This document shows positions 19,446 to 29,921 of a DNA stretch of 64,000 nt, piece after piece (within the stretch, counting starts at the first letter, position 1; every line of letters begins with the position of its first letter). The notes under the pieces were generated by a model, which saw only the letters and a program-made list of their open reading frames with translations, did no database searches and had not been told where the DNA came from. The stretch comes from Nocardia veterana NBRC 100344. GTDB lineage: Bacteria; Actinomycetota; Actinomycetes; Mycobacteriales; Mycobacteriaceae. The position numbers and the translations under genes were made by a program. The stretch lies in the NCBI RefSeq assembly GCF_000308855.1, contig NZ_BAGM01000093.1:62001-126000 (forward strand). The letters run 5' to 3'.

Positions 19446-20603
19446 TCACTCCGCGAGGACGGGCACCCCCTTTCGCACAGTGCGAAACCACCCCGAGCTG
19501 TCCGCGCCGACCAGACCCGCCACCTCCAACGCGACAAGAGCGGCCCGGACCGCGGGAACCGCCATGCCGGTGTCGTCGGCGAGTTGTTTCGGGAGCCGGG
19601 ATCCGGCGGTCGGGAGGGCGGTGAACACCACCGCCTGGTCCCCGGCGAGACCGGCGTCGGGTTCGGCCCCGGCGGGCGGCAGGGACAGCCGCAGCGGCCC
19701 CACCTCGTCGTGTATCTCCTCGACGCGCGTCACCAGAACAGCTTCCCGATCGCGGATCATCCGATGACAGCCGACCGAGGCCGCGGCGGTGACCGGACCC
19801 GGCACCGCGAGCGCGGGACGGCCCAAGCGACGCGCCCATTTCGCGGTATTACGGGCACCGCTGCGCATTCCCGCCTCGACGACGAGCACACCGTCCGCCA
19901 GTGCCGAGATCAGCCGATTCCGCGCCAGAAACCGATGCTTGTACGCCGCTGCGCCGGGCGGGTATTCACTCAGCACCAGGCCCGTCTCCGCGATCTCGGC
20001 GAGCAGGCGCTCGTGCTGTGCGGGGTAGGGCCGATCGACACCGCAGGCGAGAACGGCCACGGTGGCCCCGCCCGCGGCCAACGCCGCCCGGTGCGCCGTT
20101 CCATCGATTCCGAACGCCGCGCCCGAGACGATGGTCCACCCGTGCGCCACCAAGCCCCCGACGAGGTCGGCGGTGACCTGCTCGCCGTATCCGGTACTGC
20201 ACCGAGCGCCGACGACGGCGAGCGCCTGCTCGGTGGACTGCTGCAGGCACAGGGGCCCACGTGCCCACAGTGCCAGCGGCACCGCCGCATCGGCATCACG
20301 CGCCGGGTCGAGCTGGGCCAGACCGAGCAGCCGCCACTGCGGCCATTCCGGATCGTCGGGAGTGATCAACCGGCCCCCGATCCGGTCCAGCAGTTCGAGA
20401 TCCTGCTCGGACCGGTTGATATCGCGTCGCCGTTCGGTCGGGCCGCGCAGCGATTCCGGAAGATCGCATTCGCGTACCGCACGCGCAGCCTCCACCACCC
20501 CCACCCGCGTGATCAGCGCCGACAATGGCGGACACGGCCCCTCCACGACCCGGGACAAATAGGCCCACGCCAACCGGCGGTCATCCGCATCGGACACGTC
20601 CAC
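19446..20603 (-). CDS. dprA: DNA-processing protein DprA
   Basis: Single-stranded-DNA binding protein that loads RecA in natural transformation; also widespread in bacteria not known to be competent. The 385 residues include a Rossmann-like domain with AVVGARCSTGYG, SGAAFGIDGTAHRAAL, and the ARNRLISALADGVLVVEAGMRSG signature, then a C-terminal winged-helix-like segment (AVPAVRAALVALEVAGLV). The GTG start at 20601-20603 follows a purine-rich ggagggga. It is 27 bases downstream of comM, in the yraN-comM-dprA operon. Confidence 0.95.
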   Translation of the reverse strand: MDVSDADDRRLAWAYLSRVVEGPCPPLSALITRVGVVEAARAVRECDLPESLRGPTERRRDINRSEQDLELLDRIGGRLITPDDPEWPQWRLLGLAQLDPARDADAAVPLALWARGPLCLQQSTEQALAVVGARCSTGYGEQVTADLVGGLVAHGWTIVSGAAFGIDGTAHRAALAAGGATVAVLACGVDRPYPAQHERLLAEIAETGLVLSEYPPGAAAYKHRFLARNRLISALADGVLVVEAGMRSGARNTAKWARRLGRPALAVPGPVTAAASVGCHRMIRDREAVLVTRVEEIHDEVGPLRLSLPPAGAEPDAGLAGDQAVVFTALPTAGSRLPKQLADDTGMAVPAVRAALVALEVAGLVGADSSGWFRTVRKGVPVLAE

Positions 20604-20630
20604 TCCCCTCCCTCGTCGTCGGCAGCCCGA

Positions 20631-22139
20631 TCAGGACACGCCACGCTGCCGAAAGTTCAATGCCTGCAGGACATCCTGGGCAGAGGGCACCTCCGCCCCA
20701 CGCAAGTCGCAAATCGTCCACGCCACCCGGATCGCGCGGTCGGCGCCGCGGGCGGACATGCGGCCCTGCCGCAGGGCGGTCTCGACCGGCGCCACCGCGT
20801 CCGCGGACAACCGGAACCGTTGACGTAGCACGTGTCCCGGCACTTCGGCGTTGACCGTCCAGCCGTATTCCGACCACCGCCGCGCTGCCGCCTGCCGAGC
20901 CGCTTCCACTCGATTGCGCACGACCACACTGGATTCGGCATCCGACGGCACGAACGCGCCGGCGGCGTGCGCGTGCATCTGCACCCAGATGTCGATCCGG
21001 TCCATCAGGGGGCCCGACAACTTCCCGAGATAGCGCCGGCGCGCGAGTGGCGCGCAGATACAGTCGACATCGCGCGCCGGAGCGCACGGGCAGGGGTTGG
21101 CGGCGAGGATGAGCTGGAACCGTGCCGGATAGCGTGCCACGCCGTCGCGGCGTGCGATCCGAACTTCCCCTTCCTCCAACGGTGTTCGCAACGCTTCGAG
21201 GACCTTGGTGCCGATCTCGGCACATTCGTCGAGGAACAGGACCCCGCGGTGCGCGCGGCTCACGGCGCCCGGACGCGCGGAGCCCGACCCGCCGCCCACC
21301 ATCGCCGTCACCGACGTCGAATGGTGCGGTGCGACGAACGGTGCGGTGGTGATGAGCGGATGATCATCCGACAGCGTTCCCGCCATCGAATGGATGGCGG
21401 TGACCTCGAGCGCCTCGGATTCGGTCAGCGGCGGCAGCAAGCCCGGAAGACGTTGGGCGAGCATCGTTTTGCCGGTACCCGGCGGACCGGTGAGCAGCAG
21501 ATGATGTCCACCCGCCGCGGCCACCTCCAACGCCCACCGGGCTTCGTCCTGGCCGACCACTTCGTTGAGATCACCGGCGATGCGCTGCGGCGCCGGATAA
21601 CTGCCGTCGGGAACGACGAGCCCCCCGTCCCCGCGCAACCAGTCGATGAGCGTCCGCAACGTCGGCACCCCCAGCACGGTGATCCCGTCGACCAAGCCGG
21701 CCTCACCGAGCACCGATTCGGGCACGACGGCCGTGCTGCGACCCGCATTCCGTGCCGCCAGCACGGCGGGCAGGATGCCGCGAACACGGCGGACCCGACC
21801 GTCGAGGGCCAATTCGCCGAGCAGGACGGTTCCCTCCAGTTTCGCCCCCGGGACCGAATCGTCCGCACGCAGGACCGCGGCGGCCAGCGCCAGATCGTAG
21901 ACACTGCCCACCTTCGGCAGCGTCGCCGGCGACAAGGCCAGGATCACGCGGCCGTCGGGCCATTTCTCTCCCGAATTCGCGACCGCCGCGCGCACTCGGT
22001 CGCGCGATTCCTGCAGAGTGGTGTCCGGCCGTCCGACCAGATGTACCGACGGCAGCCCCTGTCCGATGTCGGCCTCGATCTCGACCAATTGCCCCTCGAC
22101 CCCGGTCACCGCAACCGAATGAGCCCGTCCCAGCGCCAT
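20631..22139 (-). CDS. comM: YifB/ComM-family AAA+ ATPase
   Basis: Mg-chelatase-like AAA+ protein; ComM in Vibrio and Acinetobacter is a helicase that promotes branch migration during natural transformation. The 502-residue protein has the N-terminal Lon-like fold (LVGRPDTTLQESRDRVRAA), Walker A GPPGTGKT, Walker B LFLDE, and an ANPCPC motif. The ATG at 22137-22139 shares a base with the yraN stop, so the two are coupled. With dprA it forms a conserved DNA-processing operon, although uptake machinery is not in this window. Confidence 0.94.
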   Translation of the reverse strand: MALGRAHSVAVTGVEGQLVEIEADIGQGLPSVHLVGRPDTTLQESRDRVRAAVANSGEKWPDGRVILALSPATLPKVGSVYDLALAAAVLRADDSVPGAKLEGTVLLGELALDGRVRRVRGILPAVLAARNAGRSTAVVPESVLGEAGLVDGITVLGVPTLRTLIDWLRGDGGLVVPDGSYPAPQRIAGDLNEVVGQDEARWALEVAAAGGHHLLLTGPPGTGKTMLAQRLPGLLPPLTESEALEVTAIHSMAGTLSDDHPLITTAPFVAPHHSTSVTAMVGGGSGSARPGAVSRAHRGVLFLDECAEIGTKVLEALRTPLEEGEVRIARRDGVARYPARFQLILAANPCPCAPARDVDCICAPLARRRYLGKLSGPLMDRIDIWVQMHAHAAGAFVPSDAESSVVVRNRVEAARQAAARRWSEYGWTVNAEVPGHVLRQRFRLSADAVAPVETALRQGRMSARGADRAIRVAWTICDLRGAEVPSAQDVLQALNFRQRGVS

Positions 22140-22495
22140 CAGAACGCCGCCCGGACATGCTCGATCCGTGGTTCCCGGCCCCGTAGCAGCAGGACCGACA
22201 CCACATCGAACCGAATGCGCAACCACGGACCGCTCTGTTCGGTCAACCACAACAGCGCGAGCCGACGAATCCGCTGCTGTTTGGTGAAGGTCACGGATTC
22301 GGCCGGGGTGCCGTACCCCAGACCCGTCCGGGTCTTCACCTCGACGAAAGCGGTGGTCCCGGCGTCGTCGACGATGAGATCCAGCTCACCGTAGCGACAC
22401 CGCCAATTCCGTTCGACGATCCGTATCCCGGCCCCCTGCAGGAACTGCGCGGCCAGTTCTTCCCCGTGTGCGCCGAGCGCCAGATTGTGTGCCAC
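22139..22495 (-). CDS. yraN: UPF0102/YraN endonuclease-like protein
   Basis: Protein of 118 residues with the restriction-endonuclease-like fold of UPF0102: GAHGEELAAQFL, NWRCRYGELDLIV, and VEVKTRTG, which hold the Glu/Asp/ExK metal-binding pattern. Cellular role unclear, but it is nearly always beside comM. The start is GTG 22493-22495 with no strong SD. The stop overlaps the comM ATG. Confidence 0.93.
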   Translation of the reverse strand: MAHNLALGAHGEELAAQFLQGAGIRIVERNWRCRYGELDLIVDDAGTTAFVEVKTRTGLGYGTPAESVTFTKQQRIRRLALLWLTEQSGPWLRIRFDVVSVLLLRGREPRIEHVRAAF

Positions 22496-22624
22496 GTGCT
22501 CAGCATGCCGCCGACGGATTCGGCGGCAACGCTGCTCACCTGCGGAAACGAAAAGTCTGTGGACAACTACCGGACTGTGGAAGCAGCGGCGTCACGTGCC
22601 CCGGGCAGCGGGCCCGCTACCTGC

Positions 22625-22930
22625 CTATTCCGGCAGTCGCAGGTCCGGCTTCTCCAATTCCTCGATGTTCACATCCTTGAACGTGATCACTCGGACGTGT
22701 TTGACGAAGCGGGCGGGCCGATACATATCCCACACCCACGCATCCGACATCCGCACCTCGAAATACACTTCTCCGTCGGCGTTCTGCGGACGCAGCTCGA
22801 CGGAGTTGGCCAGATAGAAGCGTCGTTCGGTCTCGACCACGTACGAGAACTGACCGACGATGTCCTTGTATTCGCGATACAGCGACAATTCCATCTCGGT
22901 TTCGTACTTCTCGAGGTCCTCAGCGCTCAT
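22625..22930 (-). CDS. DUF2469 family protein
   Basis: Protein of 101 residues beginning MSAEDLEKYETEMELSLYREYKDIVGQFSYVVETERRFYLAN, matching the strongly conserved actinobacterial DUF2469 family (M. tuberculosis Rv2901c). It is almost always next to rnhB, as here (57 bases downstream of it), but has no known function. The sequence is rich in charged residues and has no membrane segment or signal peptide. Confidence 0.92.
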   Translation of the reverse strand: MSAEDLEKYETEMELSLYREYKDIVGQFSYVVETERRFYLANSVELRPQNADGEVYFEVRMSDAWVWDMYRPARFVKHVRVITFKDVNIEELEKPDLRLPE

Positions 22931-22987
22931 GCCTGCTCGCTCATCGGGTGGAATATCCTCCTTATCGCCACGATGGGTGTGCTGCCA

Positions 22988-23749
22988 TCATCTCGCATGT
23001 GCGGGATCGGCAGCCACCCGCCCGTCCTCGGCGATCTCGCTGCCGCGCACGTTGCGCCACGACCGGCGATGTTCATCGCTCGGCCCGAGCCGTTCCAGCG
23101 CGGCCAGATGTTCGGGTGTGTTGTAGCCCTTGTGTGCGGCGAAACCGTATCCGGGCAGCTCACGGTCCATGTCGACCATGATCCGGTCGCGGGTGACCTT
23201 GGCCAGGATGCTGGCCGCGGCGATACAGGCGGCGGCCGCGTCCCCGCCGATCACCGGCAACGACGGAACGCTGATACCGGGGACTCGGAAGCCGTCGGTC
23301 AGCACGTAGCCCGGCTTGATCTCCAAGCCGGCGACGGCCCGGCGCATCCCCTCGATATTGGCGACGTGGATGCCGATCGCATCGATTTCCCACGCGGGGA
23401 TCACGACGACCTTCCATGCGAGCGCCCGGCGCACGATGATCGGATACAGCTGTTCCCGGGCGGCTTCGGACAGCTTCTTCGAATCATCCAGCCCCGCAAG
23501 CGAATCGTAGGCCTTGGGCGCGAGCAGACAGGCCGCGACGACGAGCGGCCCGGCGCAACAGCCCCGACCCGCCTCGTCGACCCCGGCGACCGGCCCGAGT
23601 CCGCTGCGGATCAGCGCCGCTTCCAGCGTGCGCAGGCCACCCGCTCGCCGCATCACCACTCGCGGCGGCCAATCCCCCGTACGAACCATGGGCCGGATGA
23701 TCTTGTCGCCCTTACCGTTGCGCCTCGTGCGTCGCGATGTCTCCGCCAC
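22988..23749 (-). CDS. rnhB: Ribonuclease HII
   Basis: Removes RNA from RNA-DNA hybrids and initiates ribonucleotide excision. The 253-residue protein has the catalytic motif [17 protein letters not shown], further acidic residues in DDSKKLS and VLTDGF, and the C-terminal [19 protein letters not shown] signature. The first 40 or so residues are basic and not conserved. The start is GTG 23747-23749; the internal ATGs (PMVRTGD and VMRRAGG) are alternatives. It lies between lepB and DUF2469 in the conserved order. Confidence 0.95.
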   Translation of the reverse strand: MAETSRRTRRNGKGDKIIRPMVRTGDWPPRVVMRRAGGLRTLEAALIRSGLGPVAGVDEAGRGCCAGPLVVAACLLAPKAYDSLAGLDDSKKLSEAAREQLYPIIVRRALAWKVVVIPAWEIDAIGIHVANIEGMRRAVAGLEIKPGYVLTDGFRVPGISVPSLPVIGGDAAAACIAAASILAKVTRDRIMVDMDRELPGYGFAAHKGYNTPEHLAALERLGPSDEHRRSWRNVRGSEIAEDGRVAADPAHAR

Positions 23750-23800
23750 TGCACCTACCGTTCGACTATCCCGTGCCTCGATTATCGCGCGCCGCGCGGA

Positions 23801-24625
23801 TCAGTTCGCCTGCGGATTCTGGGACCGCACCGGACCGATCCGGTTCGGCGGCCAGATCTTGAACACCGCCTTACCGCGCACGTCGTCGATCGGCACGGTG
23901 CCGGAGAACTCGTCGTCGACGTGGGCGCGCGAATCCGCCGATTCGTTGCGGTTGTCACCCATCACCCACAGGTTGCCCTCGGGCACCTTCACCGGTCCGA
24001 ATTCCCGGCCGCGCGGATCGATCGACAGCCCGCCGGCCACCTTGGTGGCATACGCCAGACCCGGCTGATACGGGTAGATGTAGTGCGCATACGGCTCGTC
24101 GAGTGGTTTACCGTCGACCAGCACCCGGCCCTGGGCATCACAGCACTGCACGGTTTGACCGCCGGTCGCGATCACCCGCTTGACCAGATCGTTCTCGTCC
24201 GGCGGCACGAGGCCGAAGAACGAGAAGAAGTTCTGTACGCCGCGCATGACCACATTGGTGGAGCGGTTGGAGTGGTACGAGCGGTTCCACGAGCCGCTCG
24301 GGCCGACGAACACCACCACATCGCCCGGCTTCGGAGAGCCGAAGTCGTAGCTCAGCTTCTCGACGTAGATGCGATCGCCCGTACAACCGGTGCACCCGTG
24401 CAGGGTCGGCTCCATCGACTGCGACGGAATGACGTAGGGGCGGCCGATGAAGTTGACCACCAGCGCCGCGATCACCGCGGCGATGACGATCAGGATCGGC
24501 AGTTCCTGCCAGAAGGGGCGTTGCTTACGTTTCCTGCCGCCCCGGCGCCGGCGTCGCGATGCGGACTCGTCCTTGCGTTCGCCGTCGGATCCGGGTGCCA
24601 CCACCGACTCGCTTTCGTCTGCCAC
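23801..24625 (-). CDS. lepB: Signal peptidase I
   Basis: Membrane protease that cleaves Sec and Tat signal peptides. From GTG 24625 the protein is 274 residues: a basic cytoplasmic N-terminus, one helix (about 43-60), the catalytic Ser70 in PSQSMEPTL, Lys149 in LVKRVIATGG, and the GDNRNESADSR box. The frame extends 77 codons upstream into the rplS terminator, so the longer form is unlikely. It is co-oriented with rplS but separated from it by a terminator. Confidence 0.95.
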   Translation of the reverse strand: MADESESVVAPGSDGERKDESASRRRRRGGRKRKQRPFWQELPILIVIAAVIAALVVNFIGRPYVIPSQSMEPTLHGCTGCTGDRIYVEKLSYDFGSPKPGDVVVFVGPSGSWNRSYHSNRSTNVVMRGVQNFFSFFGLVPPDENDLVKRVIATGGQTVQCCDAQGRVLVDGKPLDEPYAHYIYPYQPGLAYATKVAGGLSIDPRGREFGPVKVPEGNLWVMGDNRNESADSRAHVDDEFSGTVPIDDVRGKAVFKIWPPNRIGPVRSQNPQAN

Positions 24626-24723
24626 GCCGAACAGGTTATCCCGCAGCCATGTTCGTCGTCGCCCCGGCGCACCCACTGCGAGAGGAAGGCGGGCATCTCG
24701 GGCACATTTCACCGGAAATAAGG

Positions 24724-24750
24724 AAAACCCCCGGTCACGAGGACCGAGGG
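24724..24750 (-). terminator. Intrinsic terminator of rplS
   Basis: On the minus strand, 30 bases after the rplS stop, CCCTCGGTC (24742-24750) pairs with GACCGGGGG (24728-24736) over a 5-base loop with one G-U pair, followed by TTTT. Confidence 0.8.
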
Positions 24751-24779
24751 TCGGGCGTGAACGGGCAGAGCCCGGATGT

Positions 24780-25121
24780 TCAGCGCTTTTCCTTGATCTT
24801 GGCGGCCTTGCCGCGCAGATCGCGCAGGTAGTACAGCTTGGCCCGGCGGACGTCACCGCGGGTCACCACATCGATGTGGTCGATGTTGGGGCTGTGTACC
24901 GGGAAGGTGCGCTCGACACCCACGCCGAACGACACCTTGCGCACGGTGAAGGTCTCCCGGATGCCGCCACCCTGGCGGCGGATGACCGCACCCTTGAAGA
25001 CCTGGATGCGCTCCTTGTTACCTTCGATAACCTTCACGTGCACGTTCACCGTGTCACCCGGGCGGAATTCCGGGATGTCGGTGCGCAGCGACTTTTCGTC
25101 GACGAAGTCGAGGGTGTTCAT
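24780..25121 (-). CDS. rplS: 50S ribosomal protein L19
   Basis: Large-subunit protein at the 30S-50S interface. The 113-residue protein begins [31 protein letters not shown] and has [28 protein letters not shown] 25121 has the SD aaagga. A terminator follows and a promoter-like element lies 114-125 bases upstream, so it appears to be a single-gene unit. Confidence 0.98.
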   Translation of the reverse strand: MNTLDFVDEKSLRTDIPEFRPGDTVNVHVKVIEGNKERIQVFKGAVIRRQGGGIRETFTVRKVSFGVGVERTFPVHSPNIDHIDVVTRGDVRRAKLYYLRDLRGKAAKIKEKR

Positions 25122-25234
25122 TTCCGTCCTTTGGAAGTTCGCGTGAACAGAGGAACCTGGCGGCGAGAGCTCGGCCGGTTCGTGCTCCGGATATGGGCGG
25201 TGCACCGGGTCGCATGCACCCAGGGCAACCTGAG

Positions 25235-25246
25235 CATTGTGCCAGA
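25235..25246 (-). promoter_or_regulatory. rplS: Promoter-like element upstream of rplS
   Basis: Minus-strand TCTGGCACAATG, 114 bases before the rplS start, contains a CACAAT -10-like hexamer with an extended TGG. Eleven of its twelve bases are repeated upstream of rpsP, which suggests a shared ribosomal-protein promoter. The -35 is not obvious. Confidence 0.45.
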
Positions 25247-25298
25247 TCAGGCCGGTCCTCTAAAAATCGGCCCCGGGTCGGCGGCGAGCACCCGCCCG

Positions 25299-26249
25299 TC
25301 ACGGGCCGCTGTGCCGGGTGCGAACCGCTGTCAGGTCCGGGGTCGGCGCCGGATGCGGCGCCTCGGCGGGCGGCTCCTCCTTCGTACCGGAACCGCCGGG
25401 CATCGACGCGCGCACCGCCCTGGCCCGCAGGTGCGCGGGTGGCGCGGGCACCACCGTGCGTGCCAGTTCGGCCTCGGCCGCACTCCGGACATGGGCGACA
25501 TCCGGTTTGCCCGCGACCAGGTCCTGCACGAAGATCTTGGCCCGGATCACCGGGCGGCGATAGCGGCGTTCGCGAACGATCGCCCGATACATCAGGCGGC
25601 GTCGATCACCGTAGCGCCAGCGGGCCCACGGGGCACCGGGCCGGCTCAACCGTAAGGCGCCCACGACCAGCAGCGGCAGGAAGAACATGCCGAACAAGCC
25701 GGTCCAGATCTTGCCCTTGGCGATGACCACGGCGGCCAGCACGAGATTCACCAGCGCGAAGACGCTGAGGAAACTACGGCCGGCCGGACTGCTGTCGTGC
25801 CGGATGCCGTTGACGTCGAGAAGCCACAGCGGATGGAAGCCGAGCAGCAGCAACCCGGTCACCGCCACGGCCACGAATACCGCGTCGACCGAGGTACGCC
25901 CCTGTTCCTCCCAGTACACGTCACGCAGGTAATAGATGAGCGCGAACTCGTCGAGGACGAGAGCGGCGCCGAGGCCGAAGGCCGATGCGAGTGCGGAGAT
26001 GGTCCCGACACCGCTGTGGTAGGCGGCGACCAAACCGAGCCCCGATGCCAACACCAGCACCACGCCGAACACCATGTGGTGGATGTGCACATTTCCGGCC
26101 CGCAGATTGCCGGGCCACCAGCGCACCTGTTTGCGGATCATCCGGACACTCAGCCGGATCAGCAGGAACCCGACGATGAAGCCGAGCAGGAAGCACAGCA
26201 AGGGCAGGCGTCCCTCCGCCAGGATCGCGTCGTCGAACCAGCGCCGCAC
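25299..26249 (-). CDS. Conserved integral membrane protein of unknown function
   Basis: Protein of 316 residues with about seven membrane helices in the first 210 residues, then a basic cytoplasmic domain and a Pro-rich tail of about 50 residues. A notable HIHH cluster (NVHIHHMVFG) sits at the start of the second helix, and acidic/Tyr residues (DEFALIYYLRDVYW) follow helix three, so metal or heme binding is conceivable, but I do not recognise the family. GTG 26247-26249 is the start. It lies between rplS and tex with its own upstream gap of about 150 bases. Confidence 0.75.
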   Translation of the reverse strand: MRRWFDDAILAEGRLPLLCFLLGFIVGFLLIRLSVRMIRKQVRWWPGNLRAGNVHIHHMVFGVVLVLASGLGLVAAYHSGVGTISALASAFGLGAALVLDEFALIYYLRDVYWEEQGRTSVDAVFVAVAVTGLLLLGFHPLWLLDVNGIRHDSSPAGRSFLSVFALVNLVLAAVVIAKGKIWTGLFGMFFLPLLVVGALRLSRPGAPWARWRYGDRRRLMYRAIVRERRYRRPVIRAKIFVQDLVAGKPDVAHVRSAAEAELARTVVPAPPAHLRARAVRASMPGGSGTKEEPPAEAPHPAPTPDLTAVRTRHSGP

Positions 26250-26398
26250 TGCCGTCGTCCCCCTCTACTCGGAACCGGGGTCGAGATGATGCCCACGGGC
26301 CCGATCACCCGGACCGGACCCGCGACTCCATTGTTCCGCACGGTGGCCACCGCACGAGCCGTTACCGGATTGCGGTGACCGGGGAGGCGATCTCCTCT

Positions 26399-28819
26399 TC
26401 AGCGACCGAAGCCGGCGCGACGCAGGGCGTCGGCCATCGCACCCGTGGGTTCGGGCGCGTTGCGGCGCTGCTGGTTTCGGCCCTGAGCACGGTCCTGACC
26501 GCCGCGGACCTGATTGCCTTTGGCCTGACCGCCGCGGGATTGACCACCGCGACCCTGGCCGCCGCCGCGGGCGGGCCCGCCCTTGTCGGGTTTGCCCGCG
26601 CCCGGCTCGTCGTCCAGCCGCAGGCTCAAACCGATGCGCTGACGGGCGACGTCGACCTCGAGCACCTTCACCTTCACCACATCCCCGGATTTCACGATTT
26701 CACGAGGGTCCCGGACGAAGGAGTGCGACATGGCCGAGACATGCACCAATCCGTCCTGGTGCACACCGACATCGACGAAGGCGCCGAAGGCCGCGACATT
26801 GGTGACGACGCCCTCGAGCACCATGCCCGGTTTCAGATCCGCGACCTTCTCCACACCCGCGGCGAATTCGGCGGTCTTGAACTCCGGACGCGGGTCACGG
26901 CCGGGCTTCTCGAGTTCGGAAATGATGTCGGTGACGGTGGGAACACCGAACTTCTCGTCGGTGAATTCGCTGGGCCGCAATGCCCGCAGTACCGACGTAT
27001 TGCCGATCAGATCCGGGACATCGCGACCGGTGGCCTCCAGGATTCGGCGAACCACGGGATAGGCCTCGGGATGGACGGCCGAGGAGTCCAGCGGGTCGTC
27101 GCCGCCGCGAATGCGAAGGAAGCCCGCACACTGCTCGAAAGCCTTGGGCCCCAGCCGCGGCACATCCAGCAGCGCGGTGCGACTGCGGAACGGTCCGTTC
27201 TGATCCCGATGCGCCACAATCGATTCCGCGACCGAGGAGGCGATACCCGACACCCGCGACAGCAGCGGCACCGACGCGGTGTTGACGTCCACGCCTACCG
27301 CGTTCACCGCATCCTCGACCACCGCGCCCAGGGAGCGGGCCAGCAGCGTCTCGGACACGTCGTGCTGGTACTGGCCGACGCCGATGGATTTCGGCTCGAT
27401 CTTCACCAGCTCGGCCAGCGGATCCTGCAGTCGCCGGGCGATCGAGACCGCGCCCCGCAGCGAGACGTCGAGATCGGGGAGTTCCTGCGAGGCGTAGGCC
27501 GACGCGGAGTACACCGATGCGCCGGCCTCCGACACCACCACCTTGGTCGGTTTCCGCGCGCCGGGCGTCGCCCCGATCCGCGAGATCAGCTCGGCGGCAA
27601 GGGCATCGGTCTCGCGCGAGGCGGTCCCGTTGCCGATCGCGATGAGTTCGACGTCGAATCGGGCGACCAGAGCGCCCAGTACGGCGAGCGATTTCTCGGT
27701 CTGGCCCTGCGGTTTGTGCGGGTAGATGGTTTCGGTGGCGACCACCTTGCCGGTGCCGTCGACCACGGCCACCTTCACGCCTGTCCGGTACCCGGGATCC
27801 AGACCCATCGTGGTGCGGGTGCCGGCGGGCGCGGCGAGCAGCAGATCGCGCAGATTGGCGGCGAACACGTCGACGGCGTCCTTCTCCGCGGACTGCCGCA
27901 ACCGCATCCGGATATCGATGCCGAGACTGACCTGCAATTTGGTCCGCCAGGCCCAGCGCACCGTATCCAGCAGCCAGCTGTCGGCGGCCCGGCCCTGATC
28001 GGCGATGCCGAATTTGTGCGCGATCCGCCCCTCGTAGATCGTCCGCTCGCCCGGCTGCGGCTCCTCGGTGTCCGGATCGAGCGACAGGCTGAGCACATCC
28101 TCCTTCTCCCCGCGCAGCAGCGCGAGAATCCGGTGCGACGGCAGCTTGGCGAACGGTTCGCTGAATTCGAAATAGTCGGCGAATTTGGCCCCGGTCTCTT
28201 CCTTGCCGGGCCGGACGCGGGAGGTGATCTGTCCGCGCTCCCACATCAGTTCGCGCAGTTCGCCCACCAGATCGGCATCCTCGGCGAACCGCTCCACCAG
28301 AATCGCCCGGGCGCCGTCGAGCTGTTCGGCGGTGTATCCGGCCGGATCCGTCGTGGGATCACCGATCAACGCATCCGCGACCGGCTCGTGGCCGGCCTCG
28401 CGCGCGATCTGCGCCTTCGTGCGTCGCTTCGGCTTGTAGGGCAGGTAGATGTCTTCCAGCCGCGCCTTGGTTTCGGCCAGCATGATCTGCTGCTCGAGCG
28501 CGGCGTCCAATTTGCCTTGGCCACGAATGGATTCCAGGATCGAGGTGCGGCGATCGTCGAGCTCGCGCAGGTAGTGCAGCCGCTCCTCCAGTTGCCGCAG
28601 CTGCGCGTCGTCGAGTCCGCCGGTGACTTCCTTGCGGTAGCGGGCGATGAACGGGACCGTCGATCCGCCGTCGAGAAGTTCGACGGCGGCGCGGACCTGT
28701 TCCTCGCGCACGCCCAGCTCATCGGCGATGCGGCGACCGACACTGGCTAGCCGTACCGTCGCGGCGCCGGCGGGGCGGTCGGGTGCTTCGGTGCTGACGG
28801 GTTCGGAGGCTGTCGTCAC
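26399..28819 (-). CDS. tex: RNA-binding transcription accessory protein Tex
   Basis: Tex/Spt6-like nucleic-acid-binding protein of 806 residues. Order: N-terminal helical region ([17 protein letters not shown]), YqgF/RNase-H-like domain ([18 protein letters not shown]), helix-hairpin-helix segments ([23 protein letters not shown] and [21 protein letters not shown]), and an S1 domain ([31 protein letters not shown]). The tail is an RGG-rich low-complexity segment ([18 protein letters not shown]), which likely adds RNA affinity. GTG 28819 gives the conserved length; the 54 codons upstream have no homology. Confidence 0.93.
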   Translation of the reverse strand: MTTASEPVSTEAPDRPAGAATVRLASVGRRIADELGVREEQVRAAVELLDGGSTVPFIARYRKEVTGGLDDAQLRQLEERLHYLRELDDRRTSILESIRGQGKLDAALEQQIMLAETKARLEDIYLPYKPKRRTKAQIAREAGHEPVADALIGDPTTDPAGYTAEQLDGARAILVERFAEDADLVGELRELMWERGQITSRVRPGKEETGAKFADYFEFSEPFAKLPSHRILALLRGEKEDVLSLSLDPDTEEPQPGERTIYEGRIAHKFGIADQGRAADSWLLDTVRWAWRTKLQVSLGIDIRMRLRQSAEKDAVDVFAANLRDLLLAAPAGTRTTMGLDPGYRTGVKVAVVDGTGKVVATETIYPHKPQGQTEKSLAVLGALVARFDVELIAIGNGTASRETDALAAELISRIGATPGARKPTKVVVSEAGASVYSASAYASQELPDLDVSLRGAVSIARRLQDPLAELVKIEPKSIGVGQYQHDVSETLLARSLGAVVEDAVNAVGVDVNTASVPLLSRVSGIASSVAESIVAHRDQNGPFRSRTALLDVPRLGPKAFEQCAGFLRIRGGDDPLDSSAVHPEAYPVVRRILEATGRDVPDLIGNTSVLRALRPSEFTDEKFGVPTVTDIISELEKPGRDPRPEFKTAEFAAGVEKVADLKPGMVLEGVVTNVAAFGAFVDVGVHQDGLVHVSAMSHSFVRDPREIVKSGDVVKVKVLEVDVARQRIGLSLRLDDEPGAGKPDKGGPARGGGQGRGGQSRGGQAKGNQVRGGQDRAQGRNQQRRNAPEPTGAMADALRRAGFGR

Positions 28820-29131
28820 GCCCGCTGACACTACCGTCGCCGCCCGACAGCGGGCCAAGTGGAGCGGCCCGGATCCGCGCAGCCGCACCCGATACCGCCT
28901 ACGACCTTTGAGTCGATACCGAAAAGTCGCTGGCCACAGCGCTGCCGGGAACGAAATGACGCCGATCTCCGGAGGCCGCATACAGAATCAGCCGCACCCC
29001 GTACCGGGCGCGCCGGACGACTGCGCGGCACCATCCGGCACCGCGGTGCGGGCTCCGGTCACCGTGAGCACCGGGCAGCGCGGCGTATGCGGGTGTCTCG
29101 CCGGAAAGCCCGGCGCCGAAAGGACTTCCAC
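28820..29131. other. Gap between tex and trmD
   Basis: 312 bases without a supportable gene. In M. tuberculosis the lipoprotein gene lppW lies in this part of the order, but no signal peptide, lipobox or matching frame is visible here. It should contain the tex promoter. Confidence 0.4.
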
Positions 29132-29857
29132 CTACTCCGGCGGCAACAGATCCGGCCGACGCTCCCGAGTACGCCGCAGCGATTGTTCCCGGCGCCACGC
29201 CTCGATCCGGGCGTGGTTGCCCGAGAGCAGAATGTCCGGCACCTCGAGTCCGCGCCAGCTCACCGGGCGGGTATAACTCGGTCCCTCCAGCAGGCCGTCG
29301 GAGAACGAATCCTGTTGGTGCGATTGCTGATTGCCCAGCACCCCGGGTATGAGCCGGACCACGGCCTCGGTCATCACCAGCACGGCGGCCTCACCGCCGA
29401 TCAGCACGTAATCACCGATGCTGACCTCTTCCACCCGGACCCGGCGGGCGGCGTCGTCGAACACCCGTTGGTCGATGCCCTCGTAGCGGCCGCAGGCGAA
29501 GACCAGATGGGATTCTGCGGACCAGCGCCGGGCGGTTACCTGGGTGAACGGCACTCCCGCCGGGGTCGGGACGACGAGCAGCGCTTCGTCCGGGCACACC
29601 TCATCGAGCGCATCTCCCCAGACGGTCGGTTTCATCACCATGCCGGGGCCGCCACCGTAGGGCGCGTCGTCCACGGACTGATGGACGTCGTGGGTCCAGC
29701 GCCGCAGGTTGTGCACCCCCAGCTCGACGATGCCCTTCTCGATCGCCTTGCCCAGCAGGGCAGTTCGCAACGGCTCGAGATATTCCGGGAAAATCGTGAC
29801 GACGTCGATACGCAGAGCCGACGGGCGCCGCGCGGGGTCGTCGGCTCCGGTGCCCAT
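29132..29857 (-). CDS. trmD: tRNA (guanine-N1)-methyltransferase
   Basis: SPOUT-family enzyme that methylates G37 next to the anticodon and prevents +1 frameshifts. The 241-residue protein opens with [15 protein letters not shown] and has [23 protein letters not shown] and the knot segment [32 protein letters not shown] 29857 has AGGAG six bases upstream, better than the longer frame starting at 29884. It follows rimM in the rpsP-KH-rimM-trmD operon. Confidence 0.97.
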   Translation of the reverse strand: MGTGADDPARRPSALRIDVVTIFPEYLEPLRTALLGKAIEKGIVELGVHNLRRWTHDVHQSVDDAPYGGGPGMVMKPTVWGDALDEVCPDEALLVVPTPAGVPFTQVTARRWSAESHLVFACGRYEGIDQRVFDDAARRVRVEEVSIGDYVLIGGEAAVLVMTEAVVRLIPGVLGNQQSHQQDSFSDGLLEGPSYTRPVSWRGLEVPDILLSGNHARIEAWRREQSLRRTRERRPDLLPPE

Positions 29858-29921
29858 CGCTACTCCTGTATCTGCGCGGGACACCCGGTCGCACCGAGGA
29901 CAGGCGTCGTGGGGTGTCTCA

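Noticed and set aside
20832..24721. Long plus-strand frames opposite comM, rnhB and lepB
   Set aside because: They mirror well-supported minus-strand genes and have shadow-type composition.
26375..28750. A 791-codon plus-strand frame opposite tex
   Set aside because: Shadow of tex with no recognisable family or ribosome site.
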